Assembly: GCA_018241665.1 (NCBI GenBank)
Contig: JAFEDK010000049.1
Coordinates: 8,251-54,692 of the forward strand
DNA from: Pseudomonadota bacterium
GTDB taxonomy: Bacteria > Pseudomonadota > Gammaproteobacteria > Burkholderiales > Rhodocyclaceae
Direction of reading: 5' to 3'
DNA length: 46,442 bases
Positions 24,392 to 34,191 of this stretch are shown here, piece after piece. Under the pieces are notes generated by a model, which saw only the letters and a program-made list of their open reading frames with translations, was not told where the DNA came from and searched no databases. The position numbers and the translations under genes were made by a program. Position 1 is the first letter of the stretch. Each line of letters begins with the position of its first letter.

Positions 24392-25245
24392 CCGCCAGCA
24401 TCGACATCCGCGACGCCTTCAAGACCTTCGGCCACGGCCCCCAGGCCATCCACGCGCTGGAGCACGCCAACCTGACGATCCGCCCCAACGAGTTCGTCAC
24501 CTTCGTCGGCGCGTCCGGCTGCGGCAAATCCACGCTGCTGCGCATGATCGGCGGGCTGGAGAGCCTCAGCCGCGGCAGCATCGCAGTGAACGGCCAGCCC
24601 ATCGCCGGCCCCGGCGTGGACCGGGCCATGGTGTTCCAGCACTACAGCCTCTACCCGTGGCTGACGGTCACCCAGAACATCAAGTTCTGCCGCCAGCTCA
24701 AGGCCCACACCCGCGACCGGACCTCGGCCGACGTGGAGAAGGCCGCCGGCCGCGCCGATGCGCTGATCCGCCTGATGGGCCTCAGCCACGTCGCCGATGC
24801 CTACCCCAGCCAGCTGTCGGGCGGCATGCAGCAGCGCGTGGCGATCGCCCGCGCGCTGATGAGCCGGCCGCCGATCCTGCTGATGGACGAGCCCTTCGGC
24901 GCGCTGGACGCCCAGACCCGCGAGGTGATGCACGACCTCATCCGCCACGTGCACCGCATGGAAGGCAGCACCATCGTGTTCGTCACCCATGACGTGGAAG
25001 AGGCCATCTACCTGGGCCAGCGCATCGTGCTGATGGCGCCCCGCCCCGGCCGCATCGACACCCTCTACGACGTGCCCCTGCCCGCCGAGCGGCACCAGGA
25101 CATGAAGCTCGCCCCCGAGTTTCTCGCCTTGAAGCGCGAGATCCTGGAACGCATCCGCGAGACCTCCGGCATGAAAACCGACCTCGAGCAGCTCGCCCGC
25201 CTCAACGCCGACGTCGGCGCCGACGCTGCCCTCACCACGGACTGA
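24388..25245 (+). CDS. Guanidine-operon ABC transporter ATP-binding protein
   Basis: 285 residues with all nucleotide-binding motifs: Walker A GASGCGKST (about 36-44), Q-loop VFQHYSLYPWLTV, signature LSGGMQQRVAIARAL, Walker B ILLMDEPFGALDAQTR and the switch His in VFVTHDVEEA. It is of the SsuB/TauB/NrtD group. The C-terminal ~60 residues (from LAPEFLALKREILERI) form a helical extension. ATG 24388 overlaps the permease stop, and the DUF1989 gene follows after 5 bp. Confidence 0.95.
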   Translation: MTASIDIRDAFKTFGHGPQAIHALEHANLTIRPNEFVTFVGASGCGKSTLLRMIGGLESLSRGSIAVNGQPIAGPGVDRAMVFQHYSLYPWLTVTQNIKFCRQLKAHTRDRTSADVEKAAGRADALIRLMGLSHVADAYPSQLSGGMQQRVAIARALMSRPPILLMDEPFGALDAQTREVMHDLIRHVHRMEGSTIVFVTHDVEEAIYLGQRIVLMAPRPGRIDTLYDVPLPAERHQDMKLAPEFLALKREILERIRETSGMKTDLEQLARLNADVGADAALTTD

Positions 25246-25250
25246 AGCCC

Positions 25251-26039
25251 ATGAACGCCCTGCTCACCCCCACCGACGCCGTGGACGTGGACACCCGCTG
25301 GCAACAACTCGCCGCCGACCTGCCGGAAGACCGCATTCTGTTCTCCGACGTGGTCCCCGGCGGCTGCCACTGGTCGTGGACACTGCCCCGCGGCACCACG
25401 CTGCGCCTGGTTGCCCAGGCTGCCGGCGCCAACCTGTCGATGGTGCTCTACAACGCCCGCCAGCCGCTGGAGCGCTACAACATGCCCGACTCCCTCAAGG
25501 CCCAGCACACCGCCCACTACGGCCGCGGCCACGTGCTGATGAGCGACATGGGCTGCGCGATGGCCTCCATCACCGCCGACAGCCTGGGCTGGCACGACCC
25601 CCTCGGCCTGCTGCTCGACGCCCCGCGCATGCACGAGAAGTACGGCCAGCACCCCTACCAGCAGTACCGCAACGGCATGTACCGCGCCGGCCGCGACGGC
25701 CTGCTGATCGAGATCGGCAAATACGGCCTGCGCCGCCGCGACCTGGTGGCGCCGGTGAACTTCTTCAGCAAGGTCAGCGTGGACGAGGAAGGCCGCTTCC
25801 ACTTCCAGCCCAATCACGCGCCGGCCGGCGCGATGGTGGAGGTGCGCCTCGACATGGACGTGATCGTCGCCGTGTCCGCCGCGCCGCACCCCCTCGACCC
25901 GCGCCCGGACTACGCGCCGGCGCCGGTGGGCATCGTCGCCTGGCGCTCCGGCCCGGCGGCGGCGGACGACGTGTGCCGCCAGTTCCGCCCGGAAGGCGCC
26001 CGCGCCCTGCACAACACCGACCTGCACTACCTGGCCTGA
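25251..26039 (+). CDS. Carboxyguanidine deiminase subunit (urea carboxylase-associated protein 2, DUF1989)
   Basis: 262 residues, DUF1989 family, longer of the two adjacent paralogues. Segments typical of the family are RILFSDVVPGGCHWSWTLPRGTTLRLV, LYNARQPLERYNMPDSLKAQ, GHVLMSDMGCAMASITADSLGWHDPLGG-like text at 90-125, and LVAPVNFFSKVSVDEEGRF. In guanidine-I-regulated operons these paired proteins form the CgiAB enzyme that deiminates carboxyguanidine to allophanate, linking the carboxylase and allophanate hydrolase; they were long annotated only as urea-carboxylase-associated. Which paralogue is CgiA and which CgiB was not decided, so no symbol is given. Confidence 0.9.
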   Translation: MNALLTPTDAVDVDTRWQQLAADLPEDRILFSDVVPGGCHWSWTLPRGTTLRLVAQAAGANLSMVLYNARQPLERYNMPDSLKAQHTAHYGRGHVLMSDMGCAMASITADSLGWHDPLGLLLDAPRMHEKYGQHPYQQYRNGMYRAGRDGLLIEIGKYGLRRRDLVAPVNFFSKVSVDEEGRFHFQPNHAPAGAMVEVRLDMDVIVAVSAAPHPLDPRPDYAPAPVGIVAWRSGPAAADDVCRQFRPEGARALHNTDLHYLA

Positions 26040-26049
26040 GGAGACCGCC

Positions 26050-26703
26050 ATGACCGCCACCGCCATCCGCCTCCGGGAAAGCGCCCTCGACCCGGCCCAG
26101 GCCGTCACCGACGTGGTGCTGCCTGCCGGCGAACCCTGGCTGCACGAGGTGAAGCAGGGCCAGACCCTGCGCATCGTCGACCTGCACGGCAACCAGGCCG
26201 CCGACGTGATCTTCTACAACCGCCACGACACCGACGAGCACTACAGCGCCACCCAGACCCTGCTGCAGCAGGGCGGCATCTACCTCACCACCGGCTCGGT
26301 GCTGATGAGCAACGAAGACCGCCCGATGCTGAGCATCGTCGCCGACACCTGCGGCCGCCACGACACGCTGGGCGGCGCCTGCGCCGCCGAGAGCAACACC
26401 GTGCGCTACGCGCTGCACAAGAAGTACATGCACAGCTGCCGGGACAACTACCTGCTGGCCATCCAGCACTCCGACTCGGGCCTCACCAAGGCCGACCTGG
26501 TGCCCAACGTCAATTTCTTCATGAACGTGCCGGTCACCGCCGACGGCGGCCTCAAGTTCGACGACGGCGTATCCGGCCCCGGCAAGTACGTCGAGCTGCG
26601 CGCCGAGATGGACCTGTGGGTGCTGGTCTCCAACTGCCCGCAGCTCAACAACCCCTGCAACGCCTACAACCCCACGCCCGTGCAGTTCCTGATCTGGAAC
26701 TGA
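26050..26703 (+). CDS. Carboxyguanidine deiminase subunit (urea carboxylase-associated protein 1, DUF1989)
   Basis: 217 residues, second DUF1989 paralogue, 10 bp after the first, with GAGGAG 6 bp before the ATG. Motifs parallel its neighbour: LHGNQAADVIFYNRHDTDEHYSA, GSVLMSNEDRPMLSIVADTCGRHDTLGGAC, LVPNVNFFMNVPVTADGG and a C-terminal VLVSNCPQLNNPCNAYNPTPV. The clustered Cys/His residues (DTCGRHD, GACA, NCPQLNNPCN) are candidates for metal binding. It is expected to act as a heteromer with the preceding protein in converting carboxyguanidine to allophanate and ammonia. Confidence 0.91.
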   Translation: MTATAIRLRESALDPAQAVTDVVLPAGEPWLHEVKQGQTLRIVDLHGNQAADVIFYNRHDTDEHYSATQTLLQQGGIYLTTGSVLMSNEDRPMLSIVADTCGRHDTLGGACAAESNTVRYALHKKYMHSCRDNYLLAIQHSDSGLTKADLVPNVNFFMNVPVTADGGLKFDDGVSGPGKYVELRAEMDLWVLVSNCPQLNNPCNAYNPTPVQFLIWN

Positions 26704-26806
26704 TCCGCAGCAGCACGCTTCCGGCTCCAGCCGGCCCCCGGGACGACCCGGGCGGACAGGATGACCGGGCGGGACGACCCGCCCCCTCGCTCCGAGAGCC
26801 TCCACC

Positions 26807-29800
26807 ATGTTCAGCAAAGTCCTCATCGCCAACCGGGGCGCCATCGCCTGCCGGGTGATCCGCACGCTCAAGAAGCTCGGCATCGCCTCGGTGGCCGTGC
26901 ATTCCGAAGCCGACGCCAACTCCCTGCACGTCAGCCTCGCCGACGAGGCGGTGTGCATCGGCCCGGCCCCCGCCGCCGAGAGCTACCTCAAGGCCGACAC
27001 CATCCTCGCCGCGGCCCGCGCCAGCGGCGCCCAGGCCATCCACCCGGGCTACGGCTTCCTGTCCGAGAACCCCGACTTCGCCGACGCCTGCGAGGCCGCC
27101 GGCATCGCCTTCATCGGCCCGACCCGCGCCCAGATGCTGGCCTTCGGCCTCAAGCACACCGCCCGCAAGCTGGCCGAGCAGGCCGGCGTGCCGCTGCTGC
27201 CGGGCAGCGGCCTGCTGTCCGGCGTCGACGAGGCGCGCCGCGAGGCCGCCCGCATCGGCTACCCGGTGATGCTCAAGAGCACCGCCGGCGGCGGCGGCAT
27301 CGGCATGCGCCTGATCGGCGGCGAGGCTGAGCTGGACGAGGCCTACGCGTCGGTGGACCGGCTGGCCCGCGCCAACTTCAAGGAAGCCGGCATCTACCTG
27401 GAAAAGTACGTCACCGCCGCCCGCCACATCGAGGTGCAGGTCTTCGGCGATGGCCGCGGCCGCGTGCTGGCCCTGGGCGAGCGGGACTGCTCGGTGCAGC
27501 GCCGCAACCAGAAGGTCATCGAGGAAACCCCGGCGCCGGGCCTGTCCGCCGCCCAGCGCGGCGGGCTGGCCGCCACCGCGGTGCGCCTGATGGAATCCAT
27601 CGCCTACCGCTCGGCCGGCACCGTGGAGTTCGTGATGGACGCCGACAGCGGCGCCTTCTACTTCCTGGAGGTGAACACCCGCTTGCAGGTGGAACACGGC
27701 GTCACCGAGGAAGTGACCGGCACCGACCTGGTGGAATGGATGGTGCTGCTCGCCTCCGGCGACCTGACCCTGCCCGCCACCGCGCCACAGCCGCAGGGCG
27801 CGTCCATCCAGGTGCGCCTGTACGCCGAAGACCCGGCCAAGAACTTCCAGCCGTCGTCCGGCCTGCTCACCGAGGTGCGCTTTCCGCCCGGCGTGCGCGT
27901 CGAAACCGCCGTCGCCACCGGCTCGGAAGTGCCGCCCTATTACGACCCGATGGTCGCCAAGATCATCGTCCATGCGGACAGCCGGGAAGCCGCCACCGAC
28001 AAGCTGATCGCCGCGCTGGACGCCACCCGCGTGTACGGCATCGAGACCAACCGCGCCTACCTGCGCCAGATCCTCGACGGCGAGGTGTTCCGCGCCGGCC
28101 GCCAGACCACCCGCTACCTCAATACCTTCGACTACCGCCCCGCCACCTTCGACGTGCTGGAGCCCGGCGTGCAGACCTCGGTGCAGGACTGGCCCGGCCG
28201 CGTCGGCTACTGGGACGTGGGCGTGCCGCCATCCGGCCCGATGGACGACCTGGCCCTGCGCGCCGCCAACCGCCTGGTTGGCAACCCGGAAGGCGCCGCC
28301 GGCCTGGAATGCACGATGAGCGGCCCGACCCTGCGCTTCAACTGCGACACCGTGATCGCCCTCACCGGCGCGCCCACCGCCGCCACGCTGGACGGCGCGC
28401 CGCTGGCCTGGTGGCAGGCCCACGCGGTGAAGGCCGGCGCCACGCTGAAGGTCGGCGCCGTCACCGACGCCGGCTGCCGCAGCTACCTGGCGATCGCCGG
28501 CGGCATCGACGTGCCCGACTACCTGGGCAGCCGGTCCACCTTCACCCTCGGCCAGTTCGGCGGCCACGCCGGGCGCTGCCTGCGCCTCGGCGACGTGCTG
28601 GCGATCCAGCCCACCACCGCCCTGCCCGCGCCCATCGAGCTGCAGCCGCCCGTCTACGGCCACCACTGGGAAGTGGCGGTGCTGTACGGCCCCCACGGCG
28701 CGCCGGACTTCTTCACCGATCCGGACATCGCCGGCTTCTTCGCCACCGACTGGGAGATCCACTACAACTCCAGCCGCACCGGCGTACGCCTGATCGGGCC
28801 CAAGCCCCAGTGGGCGCGGACCGATGGCGGCGAGGCCGGCCTGCACCCGTCCAACATCCACGACAACGCCTACGCCATCGGCGCCATCGACTTCACCGGC
28901 GACATGCCGGTGATCCTCGGCCCGGACGGCCCCAGCCTGGGCGGCTTCGTGTGCCCGGCCGTGGTGATCCAGGCCGACCTGTGGAAACTCGGCCAGCTGC
29001 GCCCCGGCGACACCCTGCGCTTCGTGCCGGTCAGCGCAGCCACTGCGGCACGGCGCCTGGCCGCTGCCGACGCGGCGCTGGCCCATGCCGACGGCCCCCT
29101 CGCGCTGCCGGTGATCGCCGAGCCGGACACCGTCACCACGCCGGTGCTGGCCGAGCTGCCGGCCGCCGGCGAGCGCCCCCGCGTGGTCTATCGCCAGGCC
29201 GGCGACGCCTACCTGCTGGTCGAATACGGCCCGCTGGTGCTCGACCTGGAGCTGCGTTTCCGCGTGCATGCGCTGATGGACTGGCTGAAGGCCCATCCCC
29301 AGCCGGGCATCATCGACCTGACCCCCGGCATCCGTTCCCTGCAGCTGCACTTCGACGCCCGCCGCACCGACCGCACTGCGCTGCTCGCCGCGCTGCAGGC
29401 CGCCGAGGACGCGCTGCCCGCCATCGACGACATGGAAGTGCCGAGCCGCACGGTGTACCTGCCGCTGTCGTGGGACGACCCGGCGACCAAGCTGGCCATC
29501 GACAAGTACATGCAGTCGGTGCGGAAGGACGCCCCGTGGTGCCCGTCCAACATCGAGTTCATCCGTCGCATCAACGGGCTGGATTCCATCGACGACGTGT
29601 ATCGCACCGTCTTTGACGCCAGCTACCTGGTGCTGGGCCTCGGCGACGTGTACCTCGGCGCGCCGGTGGCCACGCCGATGGACCCGCGCCACCGCCTCGT
29701 CACCACCAAGTACAACCCGGCCCGCACCTGGACACCGGAGAACGCGGTGGGCATCGGCGGGGCCTACATGTGCGTGTACGGCATGGAAGGCCCCGGCGGC

Positions 29801-30412
29801 TACCAGTTCGTCGGCCGCACGGTGCAGATGTGGAACCGCTGGAACCACGGCGCCCGCGGCACCGAGCAGTTCGACAAACCCTGGCTGCTGCGCTTCTTCG
29901 ACCAGGTGCGCTTCGTGCCGGTGGGCGAGGAAGAACTGCTGCAGCTGCGCAAGGACTTCGCCGCCGGCCGCGCCCGCCTGCGCATCGAAGACGGCGTGTT
30001 CCGCCTGGCCGACTACCGGCGCTTCCTGGCCGACAACGCCGCCCCCATCGGCGCCTTCAAGGCCCGCCAGCAGGCCGCCTTCGAGGCCGAGCGGGAACGC
30101 TGGAAGGCCGCCGGCCAGGCCGAGTACATCAGCGAGGCCGACATCGCCGCAGCGGCCGCCGATTCCGAGCTGGACCTGCCGGAAGGCGCCCAGCTGGTGG
30201 CCAGCTACGTGCCCGGCAACATCTGGAAGCTGCTCGTCGAAGCCGGCCAGCACGTCAAGGCCGGCGACCCGCTGGCGGTCGTCGAATCCATGAAGATGGA
30301 ATTCACCGTGACCGCCCCCGCCGACGGCGAAGTGCTGCAACTGCTGTGCCGCGAAGCCAGCCCCGTCGCCGCCGGCCAGGATCTGCTGATCCTGCGCACC
30401 GCCACCCACTGA
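26807..30412 (+). CDS. Biotin-dependent guanidine/urea carboxylase
   Basis: 1201 residues, full-length urea-carboxylase architecture. Biotin carboxylase 1-450: [23 protein letters not shown]-grasp [42 protein letters not shown]. The AHS2/KipA-like part of the carboxyltransferase starts near 448 ([28 protein letters not shown]) and the AHS1/KipI-like part near 785 ([17 protein letters not shown]). The BCCP domain ends the protein with biotinyl Lys1163 in VVESMKMEF. In operons with a guanidine-I riboswitch and a DUF1989 pair this enzyme carboxylates guanidine rather than urea. The text QMWNRW puts Asn1010 at what is probably the urea/guanidine-discriminating position; that alignment was made by eye. 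Confidence 0.94.
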   Translation: MFSKVLIANRGAIACRVIRTLKKLGIASVAVHSEADANSLHVSLADEAVCIGPAPAAESYLKADTILAAARASGAQAIHPGYGFLSENPDFADACEAAGIAFIGPTRAQMLAFGLKHTARKLAEQAGVPLLPGSGLLSGVDEARREAARIGYPVMLKSTAGGGGIGMRLIGGEAELDEAYASVDRLARANFKEAGIYLEKYVTAARHIEVQVFGDGRGRVLALGERDCSVQRRNQKVIEETPAPGLSAAQRGGLAATAVRLMESIAYRSAGTVEFVMDADSGAFYFLEVNTRLQVEHGVTEEVTGTDLVEWMVLLASGDLTLPATAPQPQGASIQVRLYAEDPAKNFQPSSGLLTEVRFPPGVRVETAVATGSEVPPYYDPMVAKIIVHADSREAATDKLIAALDATRVYGIETNRAYLRQILDGEVFRAGRQTTRYLNTFDYRPATFDVLEPGVQTSVQDWPGRVGYWDVGVPPSGPMDDLALRAANRLVGNPEGAAGLECTMSGPTLRFNCDTVIALTGAPTAATLDGAPLAWWQAHAVKAGATLKVGAVTDAGCRSYLAIAGGIDVPDYLGSRSTFTLGQFGGHAGRCLRLGDVLAIQPTTALPAPIELQPPVYGHHWEVAVLYGPHGAPDFFTDPDIAGFFATDWEIHYNSSRTGVRLIGPKPQWARTDGGEAGLHPSNIHDNAYAIGAIDFTGDMPVILGPDGPSLGGFVCPAVVIQADLWKLGQLRPGDTLRFVPVSAATAARRLAAADAALAHADGPLALPVIAEPDTVTTPVLAELPAAGERPRVVYRQAGDAYLLVEYGPLVLDLELRFRVHALMDWLKAHPQPGIIDLTPGIRSLQLHFDARRTDRTALLAALQAAEDALPAIDDMEVPSRTVYLPLSWDDPATKLAIDKYMQSVRKDAPWCPSNIEFIRRINGLDSIDDVYRTVFDASYLVLGLGDVYLGAPVATPMDPRHRLVTTKYNPARTWTPENAVGIGGAYMCVYGMEGPGGYQFVGRTVQMWNRWNHGARGTEQFDKPWLLRFFDQVRFVPVGEEELLQLRKDFAAGRARLRIEDGVFRLADYRRFLADNAAPIGAFKARQQAAFEAERERWKAAGQAEYISEADIAAAAADSELDLPEGAQLVASYVPGNIWKLLVEAGQHVKAGDPLAVVESMKMEFTVTAPADGEVLQLLCREASPVAAGQDLLILRTATH

Positions 30413-30428
30413 TTCCGGAGAGATGACC

Positions 30429-32219
30429 ATGCTGCCCAACAGCCTCGACCTCGCCACACTGGCCGCCGCCTACCGCGCCGGCCTCAAGCCCAGCGCCCTG
30501 TTCGCCCACCTCCACGCGCAGGCCGCCGCCGACACCCACCACGCCTGGATCAGCCTGCTGCCGGAAGCCGAGCTGCTGGCCCGCGCCCGCGCGCTGGACG
30601 CCCAGGACCCGGCCAGCCTGCCGCTATATGGCGTGCCCTTCGCGGTGAAGGACAACATCGACCTGGCCGGCCTGCCGACCACCGCCGGCTGCCCGGACTT
30701 CGCCTACGCACCACACGCCGACGCGGCGGTGGTGGCGCGCCTGATCGCCGCCGGCGCGATCCCCCTCGGCAAGACCAACCTGGACCAGTTCGCCACCGGC
30801 CTCAACGGCACCCGCAGCCCCTACGGTGCCTGCCGCAACGCCTTCCAGCCGGACTACATCTCCGGCGGCTCCAGCTCCGGCTCGGCGGTCGCCGTGGCGG
30901 CCGGCCAGGTGAGCTTTGCGCTGGGCACCGACACCGCCGGCTCCGGCCGCGTGCCGGCCGCCTTCAACAACCTGGTCGGCCTCAAGCCGAGCTGCGGCCT
31001 GCTGTCGTCCACCGGCGTCGTGCCGGCCTGCCGCAGCCTCGACACCGTCTCGATCTTCGCCCTCACCGCCGCCGACACCGCCACGCTGTTCGGCATCGCC
31101 CGCGGCTTCGACGCAGCCGACGCCTACAGCCGTCCGGCGGAAGGCCACGGGCGGCGCTTCCCGGCCGGCCAGCCCTTCCGCTTTGGCGTGCCACGCGCCG
31201 ACCAGCTGGCCTTCTTCGGCGACGCCCACAACGCCGACCTGTTCGCCGCCGCTGCGGCCCGCCTGCAAGGCCTCGGCGGCACGCCGGTGGAACTGGACTT
31301 CGAGCCCTTCCTGGAAACCGCCCGCCTGCTCTACGGCGGCCCGTGGGTCGCCGAGCGCTACCACGCGATCCAGGACTTCATCGAGCGCCAGCCGGAATCC
31401 GTCTTCCCGGTGACGCGGGCGATCACCCTCAGCGGCGCCAAACCCAGCGCCGTGGACGCCTTCGACGCCCACTACCGGCTGCGCACCCTCAAGCGCCGCT
31501 GCGACGCCGCCTGGCAAGAGGTGGACCTGATCCTCACCCCCACCGCCGGCTACCACCCGACCATCGCCGCCGTGGAGAGCGAGCCGATCCGCATCAACAC
31601 GGAGCTGGGCCACTACACCAACTTCATGAACCTGCTGGACTACGCCGCGGTCGCCGTGCCCGCCGCCTTCCGGCCCGACGACCTGCCCTTCGGCGTGACC
31701 CTCTTCGCCCCGGCCCACCAGGACCTGCCGCTGCTCGAACTGGCCGCCCGCTGGCAGGCCGACACCGGCCTGCCCCTCGGGGCCACCGGCCAGCCGCTGC
31801 CCGACCAGACTTTCCCAGCCACGCCCGGCGCCGACGGCATGGTGCAGGTCGCCGTCTGCGGCGCCCACCTGTCCGGCCTGCCCCTCAACGGGCAACTCAC
31901 CCAGCGCGGCGGCCGCCTGCTGCGCAGCGTGCGCTCCGCGCCGGAATACCGCTTCTACGCGCTGGCCGGCGGCCCGCCCCAGCGCCCCGGCATGGTCCGC
32001 GTGGCGGAAGGCGGCGCCCGCATCGACATGGAAATCTGGGAACTCCCCGCCCACCACTTCGGCAGCTTCGTCGCCGCCATCCCCGCCCCGCTGGGCATCG
32101 GCAAGGTGAAACTGGAAGACGGCAGTCAGGTCTGCGGCTTCATCTGCGAAAGCGGCGGCCTGGCGGGGGCTGAGGACATCACCAAGTACGGCGGGTGGAG
32201 GGCGTGGCTGGGGCGCTAA
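30429..32219 (+). CDS. atzF: Allophanate hydrolase
   Basis: 596 residues, hydrolysing allophanate to ammonia and CO2. ATG 30429 is favoured because GGAG at 30417-30420 is 8 bp away; ATG 30423 is possible but too close. The N-terminal amidase-signature domain (about 1-430) has catalytic Lys74 in GVPFAVKDNIDL, the Ser148-150 cluster in ISGGSSSGS and the nucleophile Ser172 in LGTDTAGSGR. The C-terminal ~150 residues (from about 445) form the second domain found in full-length AtzF. Last gene of the operon; it ends 3 bp before a convergent dehydrogenase gene. Confidence 0.95.
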   Translation: MLPNSLDLATLAAAYRAGLKPSALFAHLHAQAAADTHHAWISLLPEAELLARARALDAQDPASLPLYGVPFAVKDNIDLAGLPTTAGCPDFAYAPHADAAVVARLIAAGAIPLGKTNLDQFATGLNGTRSPYGACRNAFQPDYISGGSSSGSAVAVAAGQVSFALGTDTAGSGRVPAAFNNLVGLKPSCGLLSSTGVVPACRSLDTVSIFALTAADTATLFGIARGFDAADAYSRPAEGHGRRFPAGQPFRFGVPRADQLAFFGDAHNADLFAAAAARLQGLGGTPVELDFEPFLETARLLYGGPWVAERYHAIQDFIERQPESVFPVTRAITLSGAKPSAVDAFDAHYRLRTLKRRCDAAWQEVDLILTPTAGYHPTIAAVESEPIRINTELGHYTNFMNLLDYAAVAVPAAFRPDDLPFGVTLFAPAHQDLPLLELAARWQADTGLPLGATGQPLPDQTFPATPGADGMVQVAVCGAHLSGLPLNGQLTQRGGRLLRSVRSAPEYRFYALAGGPPQRPGMVRVAEGGARIDMEIWELPAHHFGSFVAAIPAPLGIGKVKLEDGSQVCGFICESGGLAGAEDITKYGGWRAWLGR

Positions 32220-32222
32220 GGA

Positions 32223-33188
32223 TCACCCCAACCGATCCGGCGCCACCCGGCCGCTCAGCACCGCCTCGATATTGCTCAGGCAACGGAAGCCCATCGCGTC
32301 CCGCGTTTCGACGGTGGCGCTGCCCATGTGCGGGGTCAGGAAGACATTCGGCAGGGCCTGCAGGCGCAGGTCGTATTCCGGCTCGTTGCGAAACACGTCC
32401 AGGCCGGCGGCGGCCAGCTGGCCGGTCGTCAGGGCGTCGATGAGGGCGTCCTCGTCGATCAGCTGCCCGCGGGACGTGTTGACCAGCACCGCGCGGGGCG
32501 GCAGCAGGCCGAGCAGTTCCTTGCCGAACAGCCCGTCCATGCCGCTGCCGCCCGGTGCGTGCAGCGACAGGAACTGGCAGTGGGGCAGCATGGCGCGCAG
32601 ATCCTCGTAGTAGACGGCGCCCGCTTCCTGCTCCGGCGGCAGGCGGCGGCGGTTGTGGTAGATCACCTGCATGCCGAAGCCGCGCGCACGCCGGGCAACG
32701 GCCTGGCCGATACGCCCCATGCCGACGATGCCGAGCGTGCCGCCACCGACTTCGATGCCCAGCATGGCGCCGAGGCCGAAACGCCGCCGCCAGCCCTCGT
32801 CCATGATCTGCATGTACTCGCGGGCGCGCCGCGCCGCACACAGCAGCAGCATGAAGGCGAGGTCGGCGGTCGCGTTGGTCAGCACATCCGGCGTGTTGGT
32901 CACCACCAGGCCGCGCGCCTGCGCCGCGGCCAGATCGATGTGCTCGGTGCCGACGCTGCAGGTGGCGACGATCTTCACCTGCGCCGGCAGGGCCGCAATC
33001 GTCGCGGCGTCGAACTTGATGCGCGAGGAGATCAGCACCACTTCCAGGCTCGGCTGCTGCCGCAGCGCCGCCAGCAGATCCGGCACCGGCATCTCCCGCT
33101 CCTGCGACAGAACGGCGGAGAACGCCGCGCTGGCGCGTTCGGCAACCGCCGGTGGCAGCGGTGCGGCACAAATGAGGCGGGGTTCCAT
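32223..33188 (-). CDS. D-isomer-specific 2-hydroxyacid dehydrogenase (glyoxylate/hydroxypyruvate reductase-like)
   Basis: 321 residues. ATG 33188 has AGGAAA 9 bp upstream; an upstream extension of the frame lacks a ribosome-binding site. Catalytic-domain segments are VKIVATCSVGTEHIDLAAAQARG and VTNTPDVLTNATADLAFMLLL. The NAD(P) site is GTLGIVGMGRIGQAVARRARGFGM. The catalytic triad is Arg in VNTSRGQLID, Glu in DVFRNEPEY and His in LTPHMGSAT. The reaction is reduction of a 2-keto acid such as glyoxylate or hydroxypyruvate; the exact substrate cannot be read from sequence. Divergent from the DsbA-like gene. Confidence 0.92.
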   Translation of the reverse strand: MEPRLICAAPLPPAVAERASAAFSAVLSQEREMPVPDLLAALRQQPSLEVVLISSRIKFDAATIAALPAQVKIVATCSVGTEHIDLAAAQARGLVVTNTPDVLTNATADLAFMLLLCAARRAREYMQIMDEGWRRRFGLGAMLGIEVGGGTLGIVGMGRIGQAVARRARGFGMQVIYHNRRRLPPEQEAGAVYYEDLRAMLPHCQFLSLHAPGGSGMDGLFGKELLGLLPPRAVLVNTSRGQLIDEDALIDALTTGQLAAAGLDVFRNEPEYDLRLQALPNVFLTPHMGSATVETRDAMGFRCLSNIEAVLSGRVAPDRLG

Positions 33189-33373
33189 TGAGGGTTTCCT
33201 ATCGGTTTCGATGTTGAACGGTCGCAGCGGGGTTAGGTTCCCAGCACATGGCTTCTCGCTCCCTCCAACTTGACCTTGCCATGTACAACGTCTGCTTGAT
33301 CGGCAGCGCCGTCCGAGCGGCACCAATTCGTGGAAACGTTTGTCTCACGCTTCCTTGAGGAATGGAGAAGCGA

Positions 33374-34039
33374 ATGAGCAACCAAAAACCACTGCTGATC
33401 GAAATCGTCTCGGACGTCGTCTGTCCCTGGTGCTTCATCGGCCTGCGCCGGCTGGCCCAGGCCATCGACCTCGTCCGCGCTGAAGTTCCCGACTTCCAGC
33501 ACGAACTCAGCTGGCGACCGTTTTTCCTGAACCCGGACACACCGGCCACAGGAGAACCGTATCTGCCCTTCCTCGTGCAGAAGTTCGGCGGCCGGGCGCA
33601 AGTCGAGAGCATCTGGCAGCGCATCCGCGAAGCCGGCGCCCCGCTGGGCATCGATTACCGCTTCGAAAAAATCCAGGTGCGCGCCAATACACTGATGGCG
33701 CACCGCCTGATTCACTGGGCGCAACAACGGGGCGACGCTGCCGGGTTGGTCGAAGGGCTGTTCAAGGCCCAGTTCGAGCAAGGCGAAGATGTCGGCGACC
33801 GCCGCGTCCTGGCCCAGGTTGCCGCAACCTGCGGCCACGACCCGGCCGAAGTGCTCGGCTATCTCGACTCCGACGCGGATGCCGCCGCCATCCGCAAGCT
33901 GGAACGGGACGCCAGGAACTGGGGCGTGAATTCCGTACCGACCTTCGTTTTCGCCCGCCAGTCCGGCATCCAGGGCGCCGAGGCCCCCAGGATTCTGGCC
34001 GATGGGATCAAGCAGGCGTGGACTTCAGCAGAGGGTTGA
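33374..34039 (+). CDS. DsbA-family (FrnE-like) thioredoxin-fold oxidoreductase
   Basis: 221 residues. ATG 33374 is chosen because GGAG lies 6 bp upstream. The redox motif is CPWC at about 17-20 (IVSDVVCPWCFIGLRRL), typical of the FrnE/2-hydroxychromene-2-carboxylate isomerase-like branch of DsbA proteins. A helical insertion follows (about 45-165) and the cis-Pro loop is NSVPTFVFARQSGIQGAE. No signal peptide, so it acts in the cytoplasm, unlike DsbA itself. It is the last gene of typical high-GC composition before the less GC-rich segment. A 185-bp divergent gap separates it from the dehydrogenase. Confidence 0.9.
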   Translation: MSNQKPLLIEIVSDVVCPWCFIGLRRLAQAIDLVRAEVPDFQHELSWRPFFLNPDTPATGEPYLPFLVQKFGGRAQVESIWQRIREAGAPLGIDYRFEKIQVRANTLMAHRLIHWAQQRGDAAGLVEGLFKAQFEQGEDVGDRRVLAQVAATCGHDPAEVLGYLDSDADAAAIRKLERDARNWGVNSVPTFVFARQSGIQGAEAPRILADGIKQAWTSAEG

Positions 34040-34128
34040 GGCGGTATCTTGGGGAAGCGGGCTTTCGGCTTCGATCCGAAACTGAAAGTCCACTTCATGC
34101 TGCGCATCGCGGGCAGGAAATCGGCCTA

Positions 34129-34164
34129 AGCTGCCCTCTGGTACAAGAGCCGCAAAGGGCAGCT
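34129..34164. terminator. 9-bp perfect inverted repeat at the composition boundary
   Basis: AGCTGCCCT (34129-34137) and AGGGCAGCT (34156-34164) enclose 18 bases, between the convergent DsbA-like and SDR genes. It could be a bidirectional terminator, although no T-run is adjacent, or part of an insertion-element remnant: base composition changes here. The in-frame text after the DsbA-like stop (34040-34126) encodes 28 further residues of no recognised family. Confidence 0.4.
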
Positions 34165-34191
34165 GTACTCAAAATTCCGGACACACCCATT

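Noticed and set aside
26645-30457. Very long open frame on the minus strand opposite the carboxylase
   Set aside because: It is composed of Gly/Ala/His/Val-rich text without domains and is fully antisense to a gene with perfect family motifs; this is a by-product of very high GC codon bias.
32223-33188. 2-hydroxyacid dehydrogenase as the last gene of the guanidine pathway
   Set aside because: It is convergent with allophanate hydrolase and no step of guanidine breakdown needs a 2-keto acid reductase.
33246-33284. ACATGGC/GCCATGT inverted repeat with a TTGACC hexamer between the dehydrogenase and the DsbA-like gene
   Set aside because: The 25-bp spacer and lack of a matching -10 element leave no coherent promoter or operator.
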